A DNA stretch of 23,037 nucleotides from CAYMCV01 sp964389005 (lineage in GTDB: Bacteria > Bacillota > Clostridia > Lachnospirales > Lachnospiraceae), in NCBI GenBank assembly GCA_964389005.1, contig CAYMCV010000030.1, positions 1 through 23,037 on the forward strand, in the 5' to 3' direction. The notes below the pieces were generated by a model that saw only the letters and a program-made list of their open reading frames with translations, searched no databases and was not told where the DNA came from. Shown in pieces: positions 1 to 7,848 of the stretch; within the stretch, counting starts at the first letter, position 1, and every line of letters begins with the position of its first letter. The position numbers were made by a program, and so were the translations under genes.

Positions 1-1
1 T

Positions 2-433
2 GCTTGGATTTTCCCTGTTCTGATAACGGCCCTTACCATATATTCCGGAACAATTACAGGGATTACTACAGGCACCTATTTGATTCTGGTGGCAGTTTCG
101 TTATCCGATGCGCCTCTTGGCATTTTCTTTTTATACTTTATCGTAGGCATTTTTGCTGCTGTTTTGTTTCACAAATTAGATGATCGTTTTAGAATTGCAT
201 TACCAATTGTAGGCGCATTATCGGTACATGCGGTTTCTTTAATCGCACAGGTTGTGTTTTTCATTTCCGGTGTTACACAAATGGAATCATTTCTGATGCC
301 GGCCATCAACCTAATCATGAATGCGATTCTGTACTTTATTCTGATGAAGATTTACAGTGCGAGTGTGACACACAGATATCGCGAAATATATCAAACGATC
401 AACGATCAGGAATATGCTGCAACTAAAAGATAA
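2..433 (+). CDS. 7TM-HD (PgpH-like) protein, transmembrane part, 5' truncated and frameshifted
   Basis: The frame is open from the first bases of the window, so the start lies upstream. The about 143 visible residues are strongly hydrophobic, with four or five probable membrane helices, ending in a basic, polar tail (MKIYSASVTHRYREIYQTIN). It is followed by a piece that resembles the cytoplasmic HD domain of PgpH-type proteins and then by ybeY, the usual partner of 7TM-HD genes in Firmicutes. I therefore read this as the membrane half of such a protein. In the family the membrane region anchors an HD phosphodiesterase acting on cyclic di-AMP. The frame closes at TAA 431-433, while the HD-like part continues in another frame from about 414, so the gene looks broken rather than naturally bipartite. 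The N-terminal extracellular domain is outside the window. Identity is inferred from topology and neighbours. Confidence 0.6.
   Translation, partial: AWIFPVLITALTIYSGTITGITTGTYLILVAVSLSDAPLGIFFLYFIVGIFAAVLFHKLDDRFRIALPIVGALSVHAVSLIAQVVFFISGVTQMESFLMPAINLIMNAILYFILMKIYSASVTHRYREIYQTINDQEYAATKR
405..433 (+). other. Apparent frameshift site in the 7TM-HD gene
   Basis: The membrane frame ends at TAA 431-433, while the HD-like frame is open from ATG 414; going back to just after the stop at 366-368, it is open there too. Moving from one to the other needs one extra base or two missing bases. An AAAA run at 425-428 is a plausible slippage point: removing one A would join the frames. This may be a true mutation or a sequencing error. 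Confidence 0.55.
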
Positions 434-854
434 TAACCCGGACGCATATTATCATGCGGTACATACGGCTTACTTCGCGGAACGTATTGCAGATCTTCTT
501 CATGCAGACAAGCTCCTAAGTAAAGGCGGTAGTTATTATCTTGACATCGACGAACATGATGATTTATCATTTCCGCCTCCGCTTCGCGTACTTTTGAGTG
601 AATTGCAAAGCCAAGATATTTATTCAAAAGAAGCGGCAATCGTATATATCTCCGGAACAGTTATATCAAATGTTTCCAAACAACTGCATGACCGACCGAA
701 TTTAGATTTGAACTACAATAACATCATTGAAGATGCGTTTGAACAGATTTATAAGGACGGAGTTTTGAATCAGGTTTGTGTTACATTCCAAGAATTGCAT
801 CAAATGAAAAAATTCTTTATCAAAGAACAGATCTATTTTGATTTTTTAAGATAA
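414..854 (+). CDS. Degenerate HD-domain part of 7TM-HD protein (frameshifted downstream piece)
   Basis: 146 residues from ATG 414, overlapping the upstream membrane piece by 20 nt. Residues 10-50 follow the start of a PgpH-type HD domain (PDAYYHAVHTAYFAERIAD, then LLSKGGSYYLDIDEH). Residues from about 70 follow its end (SKEAAIVYISGTVISNV and a final stretch through CVTFQELHQMKKFFI). The family signature YYHDIGK reads YYLDIDE here, so the HD histidine is replaced by leucine. The central segment with the other metal-binding histidines is much shorter than usual. A working phosphodiesterase is therefore unlikely, though a ligand-binding or structural role is possible. There is no well-spaced ribosome binding site for ATG 414 (AGGA ends only 2 nt before it). 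Most likely this is the continuation of the membrane piece after a one-base insertion or two-base deletion, not a separate gene. Confidence 0.6.
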   Translation: MLQLKDNNPDAYYHAVHTAYFAERIADLLHADKLLSKGGSYYLDIDEHDDLSFPPPLRVLLSELQSQDIYSKEAAIVYISGTVISNVSKQLHDRPNLDLNYNNIIEDAFEQIYKDGVLNQVCVTFQELHQMKKFFIKEQIYFDFLR

Positions 855-868
855 AAACGGAGGAAATC

Positions 869-1369
869 ATGCTGTATTTAGAAAATGAATCTGAATTATC
901 GCCCGATTTTGATTTACATGAGATAGCTTTGCAAGTTATTACACATGTTATGAAACGAGAGGGATGTCCTTATGAAACGGAAACGTCCGTTCTCATAACA
1001 AATAATGACGAAATTCGTAAGTATAATAAATCTTATCGCGGAATTGATAAAGAAACGGATGTACTTTCCTTTCCAAATTCAGATTTTTTACATCCGGCAG
1101 ATTTTACCGAATTTTGTAATCAAAAAGATGCGGAACATTTCAACCCGGAGACCGGTGCATTCGTTTTGGGAGATATTATGTTATCGGCCGATAAAATTAC
1201 AGAACAGGCACTTGCATACAATCACAGTGTTTTACGCGAATATGCTTTTCTAATTACGCATAGCGTCTTACATCTTATCGGATACGACCATATGGATGAA
1301 GAAGAAGCGAAAACGATGGAAGATAAGCAGAATCAGTATTTGGAAGAACTTCAGATTACCAGAGCATAG
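869..1369 (+). CDS. ybeY: Endoribonuclease YbeY (rRNA maturation)
   Basis: 166 residues, normal for the family. YbeY is a zinc-dependent single-strand endoribonuclease for 16S rRNA 3'-end maturation and late ribosome quality control in the cytoplasm. The diagnostic zinc motif HSVLHLIGYDH lies at residues 131-141, giving ligands H131, H135 and H141. The upstream signature is also clear: residues through RGIDKETDVLSFP, then LGDIMLS. Between these is an acidic and aromatic insert (about residues 76-105) that, as I recall, is typical of clostridial versions. The start at 869 follows ACGGAGGAAATC, a strong ribosome binding site. It lies 14 nt after the 7TM-HD piece, the conserved Firmicutes neighbourhood of phoH, pgpH and ybeY. 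No anomalies were seen. Confidence 0.95.
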   Translation: MLYLENESELSPDFDLHEIALQVITHVMKREGCPYETETSVLITNNDEIRKYNKSYRGIDKETDVLSFPNSDFLHPADFTEFCNQKDAEHFNPETGAFVLGDIMLSADKITEQALAYNHSVLREYAFLITHSVLHLIGYDHMDEEEAKTMEDKQNQYLEELQITRA

Positions 1370-1383
1370 AAACGAGGTTAACA

Positions 1384-3036
1384 ATGGAAAACCAAAAAAA
1401 ACGTAAGTGGAATGGTTTCATATTACAGGGAGGAATATTGGCGTTTGCGGGAATTATCGTGCGCTTGATTGGATTGATACGCAGAATCCCCTTAACCAAT
1501 ATCATAGGTGATGAAGGAAACGGTTATTATGCAGCAGCATATGAAGTATATGCCATTATCCTGATGATTTCATCTTACAGCCTGCCGCTTGCGGTTTCTC
1601 GCTTGGTTGCGGCCAGAGTCAGCAGAGGTCAATATAAAAATGCCAAGAGAATTTTCAAAGGTTCTATGGCGTTTGCAATTGTTTCCGGCGGTATTGCTTG
1701 TTTATTCATGCTGATTTTTGCAAATTTTCTTGCCGGAACGGTTATGTCGGAACCAAGAAGTGCATTGGCAATGCAGATACTTGCACCAACCTTACTCGTT
1801 GTGGCGGTAATGGGAGTTTTTCGCGGATATTTTCAAGGGCTTGGCACCATGACCCCTACAGCCGTCTCGCAAATTGTTGAACAAATCTTTCTTGTAATAT
1901 TTTCACTTTTGGGTGCATATTTAGCGTTCAATCGCGGCGTTCTAATCGGAAATCTCAAAATGGATGAGAATTTTGCGGCAGCAAACGGCGCTGCAGGCGG
2001 AACCATCGGATGCTTTATCGGCGCAATCAGCGGACTTGCATTTTTGGCTTTTTTATTCATAGTTTCTTCTTCCAATCGGAATCACAATGAATTAAAAGAT
2101 GTCACAAAGAAAACCGAAGACTACACGCAGATTATGCGAATTTTAATCATGACAATTGTGCCTGTAATTTTAAGTACGGTTGTATATAATATCAGCGGTG
2201 TGCTAAATCAGATGATTTTTAACAAATACATGGTCAGCATCGGCGAAATCGATTTGAAAACCTTTCAGTGGGGCGTTTACAGTGGAAAATATAAAGTTCT
2301 GATTAATATTCCGATTGCCTTGGCGAATGCAATGTGTTCCTCCATTGTTCCAACGTTGGCGAACAGTATTGCAAATCACAATCGTGCACAGGCAAGAGAT
2401 AAGGTTCGCTCCGTTATTCGTATTACGATGATGATTTCCATTCCATGTGCAGTCGGTCTTGCGGTTCTCGGAAAACCGATTGTAGACATGCTGTTTACGG
2501 GAGAGATTGATTTGGCGGCGCAAATGCTTTATGTCGGAACGGCCTCCGTCATATTTTATGCTTTATCCACTTTGGGAAACGGAATTTTGCAAGGAATCGG
2601 TAAAATGCGAATTCCTGTTATCAATGCCTTAATTGCACTCCTCTTACAACTCGGTGCGCTTTATGTGATGTTAAAATATATGAATCTCGGTATTTTTTCT
2701 GTAGTTTATGCCAATATCATATTCTCAATAATCATGTGTGTACTGAATCATCTTGCTATTCGTAAACACTTGGAATATCGACAGGAATGGCGTCGAACAT
2801 TTTTGGTACCGTTTATGGCTGCGGCAGTCATGGGGTTGATTGCATTTGGCATTTATCAACTGTTCCGTCTTTTCTTGCCTTACCAGGCGGCAACAATCAT
2901 TGCGCTTGTAATTGCAATGATTGTTTATGCAGTTCTTTTCATTCTGTTACGGGGAGCAACGGAAAAAGAACTAACGGAACTTCCTTGCGGACGAACCATA
3001 GTGAAAGTATCAAAGTTACTACACTTAATCCGATAA
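1384..3036 (+). CDS. MurJ/SpoVB-family flippase (polysaccharide biosynthesis type, MOP exporter)
   Basis: 550 residues, very hydrophobic throughout, with 12-14 probable membrane helices, the size of YtgP/MurJ-type proteins of Firmicutes. The N-terminus (GGILAFAGIIVRLIGLIRRI, then a stretch through GNGYYAAAYEVYAI) matches the first helices of the SpoVB/YtgP group of the MOP superfamily. So do YSLPLAVSRLVAARVSRGQ and GVFRGYFQGLGTMTPTAVSQ. Members flip lipid-linked cell-wall precursors such as lipid II across the membrane; MurJ is essential for peptidoglycan synthesis unless it has a backup. Which paralogue this is, a vegetative MurJ or a sporulation SpoVB, cannot be settled from one window, so no symbol is given. 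The start at ATG 1384 has GAGG six bases upstream. It is 14 nt after ybeY and probably in the same transcript. Confidence 0.85.
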   Translation: MENQKKRKWNGFILQGGILAFAGIIVRLIGLIRRIPLTNIIGDEGNGYYAAAYEVYAIILMISSYSLPLAVSRLVAARVSRGQYKNAKRIFKGSMAFAIVSGGIACLFMLIFANFLAGTVMSEPRSALAMQILAPTLLVVAVMGVFRGYFQGLGTMTPTAVSQIVEQIFLVIFSLLGAYLAFNRGVLIGNLKMDENFAAANGAAGGTIGCFIGAISGLAFLAFLFIVSSSNRNHNELKDVTKKTEDYTQIMRILIMTIVPVILSTVVYNISGVLNQMIFNKYMVSIGEIDLKTFQWGVYSGKYKVLINIPIALANAMCSSIVPTLANSIANHNRAQARDKVRSVIRITMMISIPCAVGLAVLGKPIVDMLFTGEIDLAAQMLYVGTASVIFYALSTLGNGILQGIGKMRIPVINALIALLLQLGALYVMLKYMNLGIFSVVYANIIFSIIMCVLNHLAIRKHLEYRQEWRRTFLVPFMAAAVMGLIAFGIYQLFRLFLPYQAATIIALVIAMIVYAVLFILLRGATEKELTELPCGRTIVKVSKLLHLIR

Positions 3037-3044
3037 ATTATAAC
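3016..3044 (+). promoter_or_regulatory. Possible sigma-A promoter before the BofC-like gene
   Basis: TTACTA (3016-3021) and TATAAC (3039-3044) are 17 bp apart. The -10 box matches consensus at 5 of 6 positions but the -35 at only 3 of 6. It sits at the end of the flippase gene, upstream of an 81-nt gap that is one of the longer gaps in the window. Plausible but weak. Confidence 0.3.
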
Positions 3045-3117
3045 GCATAAAAATGATTCTAATTGTTGATACTAACACCATAAAACATGAATTAGTCTTG
3101 TGGGAGTGAAGAACAAC

Positions 3118-3750
3118 ATGCATCGAATCATAAAAATCGCCTTGAATATTGCTCTGTTTAGTTTTGTTGGTTTGTTTGGATTTACATTTGGCGTGGTGTA
3201 CTGTATGTTTACGACACCGAAGATTGTTGCGCCGATTTTACCAAGTGAAACGGTTTCGGAAGAACTTCCCGAAACAGAAAGCGTTCGTTCGGTTATCCAA
3301 CAGGAATTTGTTACCACGTACGATACAAATTTTATTGTTCTTTCTTATGATATTACGACAGGCGAAGAAAGCGAAGAGCGTACAGAGATTCCGGAGCAGT
3401 TCATCGGAAAGACAAGAGACGAAGTCGAGATTATGCTGAGGGAGTCCTCCAAATCGCCTTCTTTGTCTGAGCGTGAAAAAGGCTTTGTTTCATCGAAATT
3501 GGAACGCTTTTCTCAAGATGAAGTTGTAGTATGGAAACTGTATGCAAGCGAAAAGGAAGAAGAAGGCTTTTTTCTGATTGCTGAGGAAGATTTGATTGTT
3601 GTATATATGGCCGATCGTGAAACCATTTATATGCACACCGGAATTCATCTGAATGAATTACCTGACAATACGAAAACTGAAATTATTAATGGGAAAATGA
3701 TTCAGTCAGTGGAAGAACTATATTATTTTTTGGAATCATACACCAGTTAG
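3118..3750 (+). CDS. Membrane-anchored protein with BofC-like C-terminal domain
   Basis: 210 residues from ATG 3118. Residues 4-30 form a single N-terminal membrane helix with basic residues before it, so the rest should lie outside the membrane. The middle is acidic and rich in Glu, Ser and Thr, with an EFIGKTRDEVEIML-like segment (actual start PEQFIGKTRDEVE) common in clostridial anchored proteins. The last 65 residues, from GFFLIAEEDLIVVYM through LNELPDNTK to SVEELYYFLESY, resemble the C-terminal domain of BofC, the intercompartmental sporulation regulator of Bacillus. This is a fold-level resemblance; I do not assign a sporulation role. GGGAG at 3102-3106, 11 nt upstream, supports ATG 3118 over in-frame GTG codons at 3100 and 3106, which overlap that site. 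It lies between a MurJ/SpoVB-type flippase and an FAD enzyme. Confidence 0.6.
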   Translation: MHRIIKIALNIALFSFVGLFGFTFGVVYCMFTTPKIVAPILPSETVSEELPETESVRSVIQQEFVTTYDTNFIVLSYDITTGEESEERTEIPEQFIGKTRDEVEIMLRESSKSPSLSEREKGFVSSKLERFSQDEVVVWKLYASEKEEEGFFLIAEEDLIVVYMADRETIYMHTGIHLNELPDNTKTEIINGKMIQSVEELYYFLESYTS

Positions 3751-3763
3751 TCGGAGGTTAAGT

Positions 3764-5005
3764 GTGAACAAACGTTTAAAAATTGCGATTATCGGAGGCG
3801 GTGCCTCCGGAATGACAGCCGCCATATATGCCGCTGATCAACGGGCTGATGTTACGATATTGGAACATAAAGACAGAATCGGCATCAAAATTCGTTCGAC
3901 AGGAAACGGCAAGTGCAATTTTTCGAATGAGTCGATATCCGTCTCGGACTATCATACAGACGATGAGAATCTCCTTGCTTATTTGCTTCAACAATTTCAT
4001 ACACAGGATGCAATTCGTTTCTTTGAAGATTTGGGTCTGATGGTTAAGGTTAAGAACGGCGGTCTCTATCCTGCAAATGAACAGGCATCCGCAGTTTTGG
4101 AAGTTTTGATGTATCGCTTACGTGAATTAAACGTATCCATACATACAAACGTTTCGGTCAACAGTATACGGCTTGACCAAAGAAGTCAACAATATTACAT
4201 TGATTGTTCGTTAGGACATTTATCCTTTGACCGTGTCATTCTCGCATGCGGTGGAAAAGCAACTTTCAATACAGGCTCTGACGGAAGCGGCTATGTTCTT
4301 TCGAAGCAACTTCAATTATGTGTCAGTGAATTATACCCCGCATTAACAGGGCTGCGAGCAAAAGGTAATTTTTGGAAGCAACTTGCCGGTATTCGGTGTA
4401 ACTGTTCCTTAAGTCTTTTGGCCGATGGAAAAGTAATAGCGGATGAATCGGGAGAATTACAGCTTACAGACTACGGTCTATCCGGCATTCCGATATTTCA
4501 ACTAAGCGCACAGGCAGCGATGTATTTGGCAAAGGGTAACAGAACACAGATTGTAATTGACTTTTTACCCAAAGTAACAGTTGATGAATTGATGGAATAT
4601 ATCAAGCGCAAACTACCACATACCAATACTTATACCGCAGAAGAATTTTGGGTTGGTACCATACATAAGAAATTGATTCCATTCTTCTTAAAACGTCACG
4701 ATATTTCCCCCTCATGTATGGCCAAAGACGTAACAATGTCGCAATGGGAAATGATTTGTTCCGATATCAAGGGATGGTTGACGGAAATAAAAGAGAGTAA
4801 TGGCTTTGCGCAAGCACAGGTGACAGCCGGTGGTGTATTATTATCCGAAATAACGAATACCTGTGAATCCAAAAAACTCCCGGGATGTTACATCATCGGA
4901 GAACTTTTAAATGTTGATGGCAGGTGTGGCGGGTACAATCTGCATTTTGCATGGGCAAGCGGTAAAATAGCCGGTTGTGCTGCAGCGAAACGGAGCGACG
5001 AATGA
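3764..5005 (+). CDS. NAD(P)/FAD-dependent oxidoreductase, BaiN/HI0933 (YhiN) family
   Basis: 413 residues, full length for the family. The N-terminal Rossmann FAD motif IAIIGGGASGMTAA is at residues 7-20 and is followed by the family signature STGNGKCNFSN (about 45-55). A second nucleotide-site element, RVILACGGKATFNTGSDGSG, is in the middle. The C-terminus has GCYIIGELLNVDGRCGGYN and FAWASGKIAG, the typical closing FAD contact. Family members are called aminoacetone oxidase, BaiN or flavoprotein HI0933, and their true substrates are mostly unproven. BaiN itself takes part in bile-acid 7-dehydroxylation, but nothing here suggests that pathway. It begins with GTG at 3764 after TCGGAGG (3751-3757). 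Its stop overlaps the next FAD gene by 4 nt (ATGA), so the two are probably translationally coupled. Confidence 0.88.
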   Translation: MNKRLKIAIIGGGASGMTAAIYAADQRADVTILEHKDRIGIKIRSTGNGKCNFSNESISVSDYHTDDENLLAYLLQQFHTQDAIRFFEDLGLMVKVKNGGLYPANEQASAVLEVLMYRLRELNVSIHTNVSVNSIRLDQRSQQYYIDCSLGHLSFDRVILACGGKATFNTGSDGSGYVLSKQLQLCVSELYPALTGLRAKGNFWKQLAGIRCNCSLSLLADGKVIADESGELQLTDYGLSGIPIFQLSAQAAMYLAKGNRTQIVIDFLPKVTVDELMEYIKRKLPHTNTYTAEEFWVGTIHKKLIPFFLKRHDISPSCMAKDVTMSQWEMICSDIKGWLTEIKESNGFAQAQVTAGGVLLSEITNTCESKKLPGCYIIGELLNVDGRCGGYNLHFAWASGKIAGCAAAKRSDE

Positions 5006-6648
5006 TACAGATACAGCAGTTAAAAATTTCTCCAAACGCTGATGAAGCGATGTTGATAAGACAATTGTCGAAAGCATGCGGAGTCAGGCCGGAAGAAATT
5101 CTTGAATACAGAATTATCAAGAAATCCATTGATGCAAGATACAAGCCGGAGATATATGTAATTTTATCCTGCGCGGTTTCATTGACTGACAAGCAAGAAA
5201 AACGAGCAATCCATATGAGCCATGGAAAAATTACACCATATATTGAAAAGCCATACGTCTTTCCATCAAACGGAACGAAACCTCTTTGCAATCGACCGGT
5301 GATTATCGGAGCGGGTCCTGCCGGACTCTTTTGTGCATACTTTTTATCCAAAGCAGGTTTTAAACCGCTGATTGTTGAACGCGGTGAGTGCATGGAGCAA
5401 AGGACGAAAACTGTAGATTCATTCTGGAAAGGCAATCCATTGAATTCCGAGAGCAATGTGCAATTTGGTGAAGGCGGTGCCGGAACCTTTTCGGACGGCA
5501 AACTGAATACACTTGTCAAAGACAAGGAAGGTCGCGGCATGGAATGCCTTAGAATCTTTCATCAGATGGGCGCACCCGAATGTATCATGTATGACAGCAA
5601 ACCGCATATTGGGACAGAGGTATTGAAAGAAGTCATTATGAATTTGCGAAAAGAAATCATCTTACTGGGCGGAACATTTTGCTTTTCGACCAAATTAACC
5701 GCAATTCATCACCACGACCAAAGCCTTACCGGGATCACAATCGTACATACGAAAGAGCAAACGGAAGAATACATTCCATGCAACCTGCTGATTACTGCAT
5801 TGGGACACAGTGCACGCGATACCATTCGTATGTTGTATGAGAGCGGAATGGCAATGGAGCAAAAAAGTTTTGCGGTCGGTCTCAGGATTCAACACTCACA
5901 GGAATTAATCAATACTTCTCAATACGGTGAAAATTATCAGGAGCGATATAACAACCAGCTTCCGCCCGCGCCGTATAAGTTAACGGCACAGACTGAGTGC
6001 GGACGAGGCGTCTACTCTTTTTGCATGTGTCCCGGCGGATACGTTGTCAATGCATCCTCGGAAAAGGGACGTTTGGCAGTGAACGGAATGAGTTATGCAA
6101 AACGAGATGGAATCCATGCAAACAGCGCCATTGTTGTAACGGTATCCGGAGCCGATTTCCAAGATGAAAGTCCGCTTGCCGGTATATGCTTTCAGGAACA
6201 ATTGGAAGAACGCGCTTTTTCATTGGGAAACGGAAGCATTCCCGTTTCGTTTTACGGTGATTACAAAAATCACAAATTTTCTTCTCCGAAAGAAGACTAT
6301 GTAGACACACCGTCGGTAAAAGGGGCATTTGCTTATTCAGACTTAAGAAGCCTTCTTCCGGAAGAGTTAAATCAGGCAATTATTGAAGGCATGGAGAAAT
6401 TCAATCGTCAAATCAAGGGATTTGCGGATGAGCGTGCATTGTTGCTCGGACCGGAGAGCAGAACATCTTCACCTGTTCGGATGATTCGCAATGAAGCGTA
6501 TGTTTCCAATATTGACGGAATCTATCCTTGCGGAGAAGGGGCAGGTTACGCGGGCGGAATTATGTCTGCTGCGATGGACGGTATCAAAATCGCCGAAAAA
6601 ATAGCCGAAACCTTTACCGCAGAAAACATTTCTTATATAGACAATTGA
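5002..6648 (+). CDS. FAD-dependent dehydrogenase, COG2509 type
   Basis: 548 residues from ATG 5002. About the first 90 residues form a separate N-terminal domain (IQQLKISPNADEAMLIRQLS onward) typical of this family. The FAD motif VIIGAGPAGLF starts near residue 100, followed by ERG and the family signature VQFGEGGAGTFSDGKLNT. The C-terminus contains GIYPCGEGAGYAGGIMSAA, closing the FAD site. These proteins are common in Clostridia and annotated as uncharacterised dehydrogenases; substrate and partner are unknown. I chose ATG 5002 because CGGAG at 4991-4995 lies 6 nt upstream and the ATGA overlap with the previous stop indicates coupling. The open frame extends back to a TTG at 4975 with no matching site. 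It is adjacent to a second flavoprotein, so a shared redox role is possible but unproven. Confidence 0.88.
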   Translation: MIQIQQLKISPNADEAMLIRQLSKACGVRPEEILEYRIIKKSIDARYKPEIYVILSCAVSLTDKQEKRAIHMSHGKITPYIEKPYVFPSNGTKPLCNRPVIIGAGPAGLFCAYFLSKAGFKPLIVERGECMEQRTKTVDSFWKGNPLNSESNVQFGEGGAGTFSDGKLNTLVKDKEGRGMECLRIFHQMGAPECIMYDSKPHIGTEVLKEVIMNLRKEIILLGGTFCFSTKLTAIHHHDQSLTGITIVHTKEQTEEYIPCNLLITALGHSARDTIRMLYESGMAMEQKSFAVGLRIQHSQELINTSQYGENYQERYNNQLPPAPYKLTAQTECGRGVYSFCMCPGGYVVNASSEKGRLAVNGMSYAKRDGIHANSAIVVTVSGADFQDESPLAGICFQEQLEERAFSLGNGSIPVSFYGDYKNHKFSSPKEDYVDTPSVKGAFAYSDLRSLLPEELNQAIIEGMEKFNRQIKGFADERALLLGPESRTSSPVRMIRNEAYVSNIDGIYPCGEGAGYAGGIMSAAMDGIKIAEKIAETFTAENISYIDN

Positions 6649-6676
6649 AAAGATTTGCGTTAAAATCGCTTATAAT
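6645..6676 (+). promoter_or_regulatory. proB: Possible promoter for the proB block
   Basis: A perfect -10 hexamer TATAAT lies at 6671-6676 in the 61-nt gap before proB. The best -35 candidate, TTGAAA at 6645-6650, is 20 bp away, longer than the usual 16-18, so the promoter may depend on an activator or on another -35. Transcription would begin about 25-30 nt before the proB ATG. Confidence 0.4.
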
Positions 6677-6709
6677 GCTAAAAAACGGAATTATCATTCG
6701 GAGGAAACC

Positions 6710-7567
6710 ATGGAATCGGTACGTGAGCAAATCAAAGATAAAAAGAGAATTGTAATTAAAATCGGCTCGTCATCTTTACAACACAAAGAAACCGGTCGCT
6801 TGGATTATACCAAGATCGAAGTTCTGGTTCGAGAACTATGCGACTTAAAGAATCAGGGAAAAGATGTTGTGTTGGTATCTTCGGGTGCAATTGCTGTCGG
6901 AAAACATTCCGTATATATTCCGGATGGTGATGAAAACAGCGTTGCGGTGAAGCAAGCCTGCGCTGCCATCGGACAAGCGAAACTCATGATGGTATACCAG
7001 AAAATGTTCGCCGAATACAATCGTACCGCAGCACAGATTCTGATGACCAAAGACACCGTTACCAATAATTTGAATCGTTTGAATGCACACAATACATTTT
7101 CGGAACTGTTTAAACTCGGTGCAATACCGATTGTGAATGAGAATGATACGGTTGCAACATATGAAATTACAATTGGAGATAATGACACACTTTCTGCCAT
7201 TGTAGCGTCGCTGATTGATGCTGATTTATTGATCCTGTTATCGGATATCGACGGTCTCTACACGGACAATCCAAGAACCAATGACAAAGCAAAGTTTATT
7301 GATTTGGTTCCAAAATTGACACCGGAAATTCTTGCAATGGCCAAAAATGAAACAGGAAGCGATGTCGGAACCGGCGGAATGAATACCAAAATGATTGCCG
7401 CTCAGATTGCAACGGCATCAGGTGCCGATATGATCATTGCAAACAGCGAAGATATACATATTCTACACAGAATTATGGACGGACGATCTTTTGGAACACT
7501 GTTTTTGGCCAATAAAGATGAGAATTTTTATCTGGAAGATTATGTGAAAAATTTTGATGTTGAATAA
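6710..7567 (+). CDS. proB: Glutamate 5-kinase (short form without PUA domain)
   Basis: 285 residues. ProB phosphorylates L-glutamate with ATP to gamma-glutamyl phosphate, the first step of proline synthesis in the cytoplasm. The amino-acid kinase fold is complete: IVIKIGSSSLQ (residues 14-24, with phosphate-binding K17), VLVSSGAIAVG, IPIVNENDTVA, the nucleotide site LLSDIDGLYTDNP, and GTGGMNTKMIAA. The protein ends soon after the kinase domain, whereas E. coli and B. subtilis ProB (about 365 residues) carry an extra C-terminal PUA domain. ATG 6710 follows TCGGAGGAAACC, an excellent ribosome binding site. Its partner proA lies 0.9 kb downstream, separated by two small genes. Feedback inhibition by proline is usual for the family but cannot be judged here. 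Confidence 0.95.
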   Translation: MESVREQIKDKKRIVIKIGSSSLQHKETGRLDYTKIEVLVRELCDLKNQGKDVVLVSSGAIAVGKHSVYIPDGDENSVAVKQACAAIGQAKLMMVYQKMFAEYNRTAAQILMTKDTVTNNLNRLNAHNTFSELFKLGAIPIVNENDTVATYEITIGDNDTLSAIVASLIDADLLILLSDIDGLYTDNPRTNDKAKFIDLVPKLTPEILAMAKNETGSDVGTGGMNTKMIAAQIATASGADMIIANSEDIHILHRIMDGRSFGTLFLANKDENFYLEDYVKNFDVE

Positions 7568-7593
7568 TATCGGCAAGATGGGAATGATTAAAA

Positions 7594-7848
7594 ATGAATG
7601 AACAAAGCATGGATGATAAAATCACCAGAATCAATGAATTGTATCACAAATCGCAATCCGAGGGATTGACCCCTTCGGAACGAGAAGAACAACTGACACT
7701 AAGGAAAGAATACATTGCCAATATTCGTGCAAATTTACGCGGTCAGTTGAATCAAATCAATATACAGGAAACAGATGGGTCGATTACGAATCTCGGTAAG
7801 AAATTCGGACAGGAGCAAGCCAATGGAAACACCGATCTCGAAACTTGA
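7594..7848 (+). CDS. DUF896 (UPF0291/YnzC family) small cytosolic protein
   Basis: 84 residues. The core KITRINELYHKSQSEGLT, then SEREEQLTLRKEYI and a tail ending NLGKKF is the DUF896/YnzC signature, a short helical hairpin family found in Firmicutes. The highly charged composition fits a small soluble protein. The function is not established; B. subtilis YnzC is linked to the SOS-regulated yneA operon, and that context is absent here. Start 7594 has GGGA about 10 nt upstream. A second in-frame ATG at 7609 (MDDKITRI) is closer to the usual family start. The 3' end overlaps the next gene by 26 nt, so the two are likely coupled. Confidence 0.85.
   Translation: MNEQSMDDKITRINELYHKSQSEGLTPSEREEQLTLRKEYIANIRANLRGQLNQINIQETDGSITNLGKKFGQEQANGNTDLET

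Noticed and set aside
405..433. Programmed frameshift at the 7TM-HD junction
   Set aside because: No slippery heptamer, stimulatory hairpin or internal Shine-Dalgarno at a suitable distance was seen; simple indel is the simpler reading.
3058..3095. CTAATT / AATTAG inverted arms in the 3037-3117 gap
   Set aside because: Six-bp arms 26 nt apart are expected by chance in AT-rich DNA.
4893..5540. Long open frame (about 215 codons) on the minus strand
   Set aside because: It lies opposite the BaiN-type and COG2509-type FAD genes, with no ribosome site and no recognisable domain; it is a shadow of strongly conserved coding sequence.
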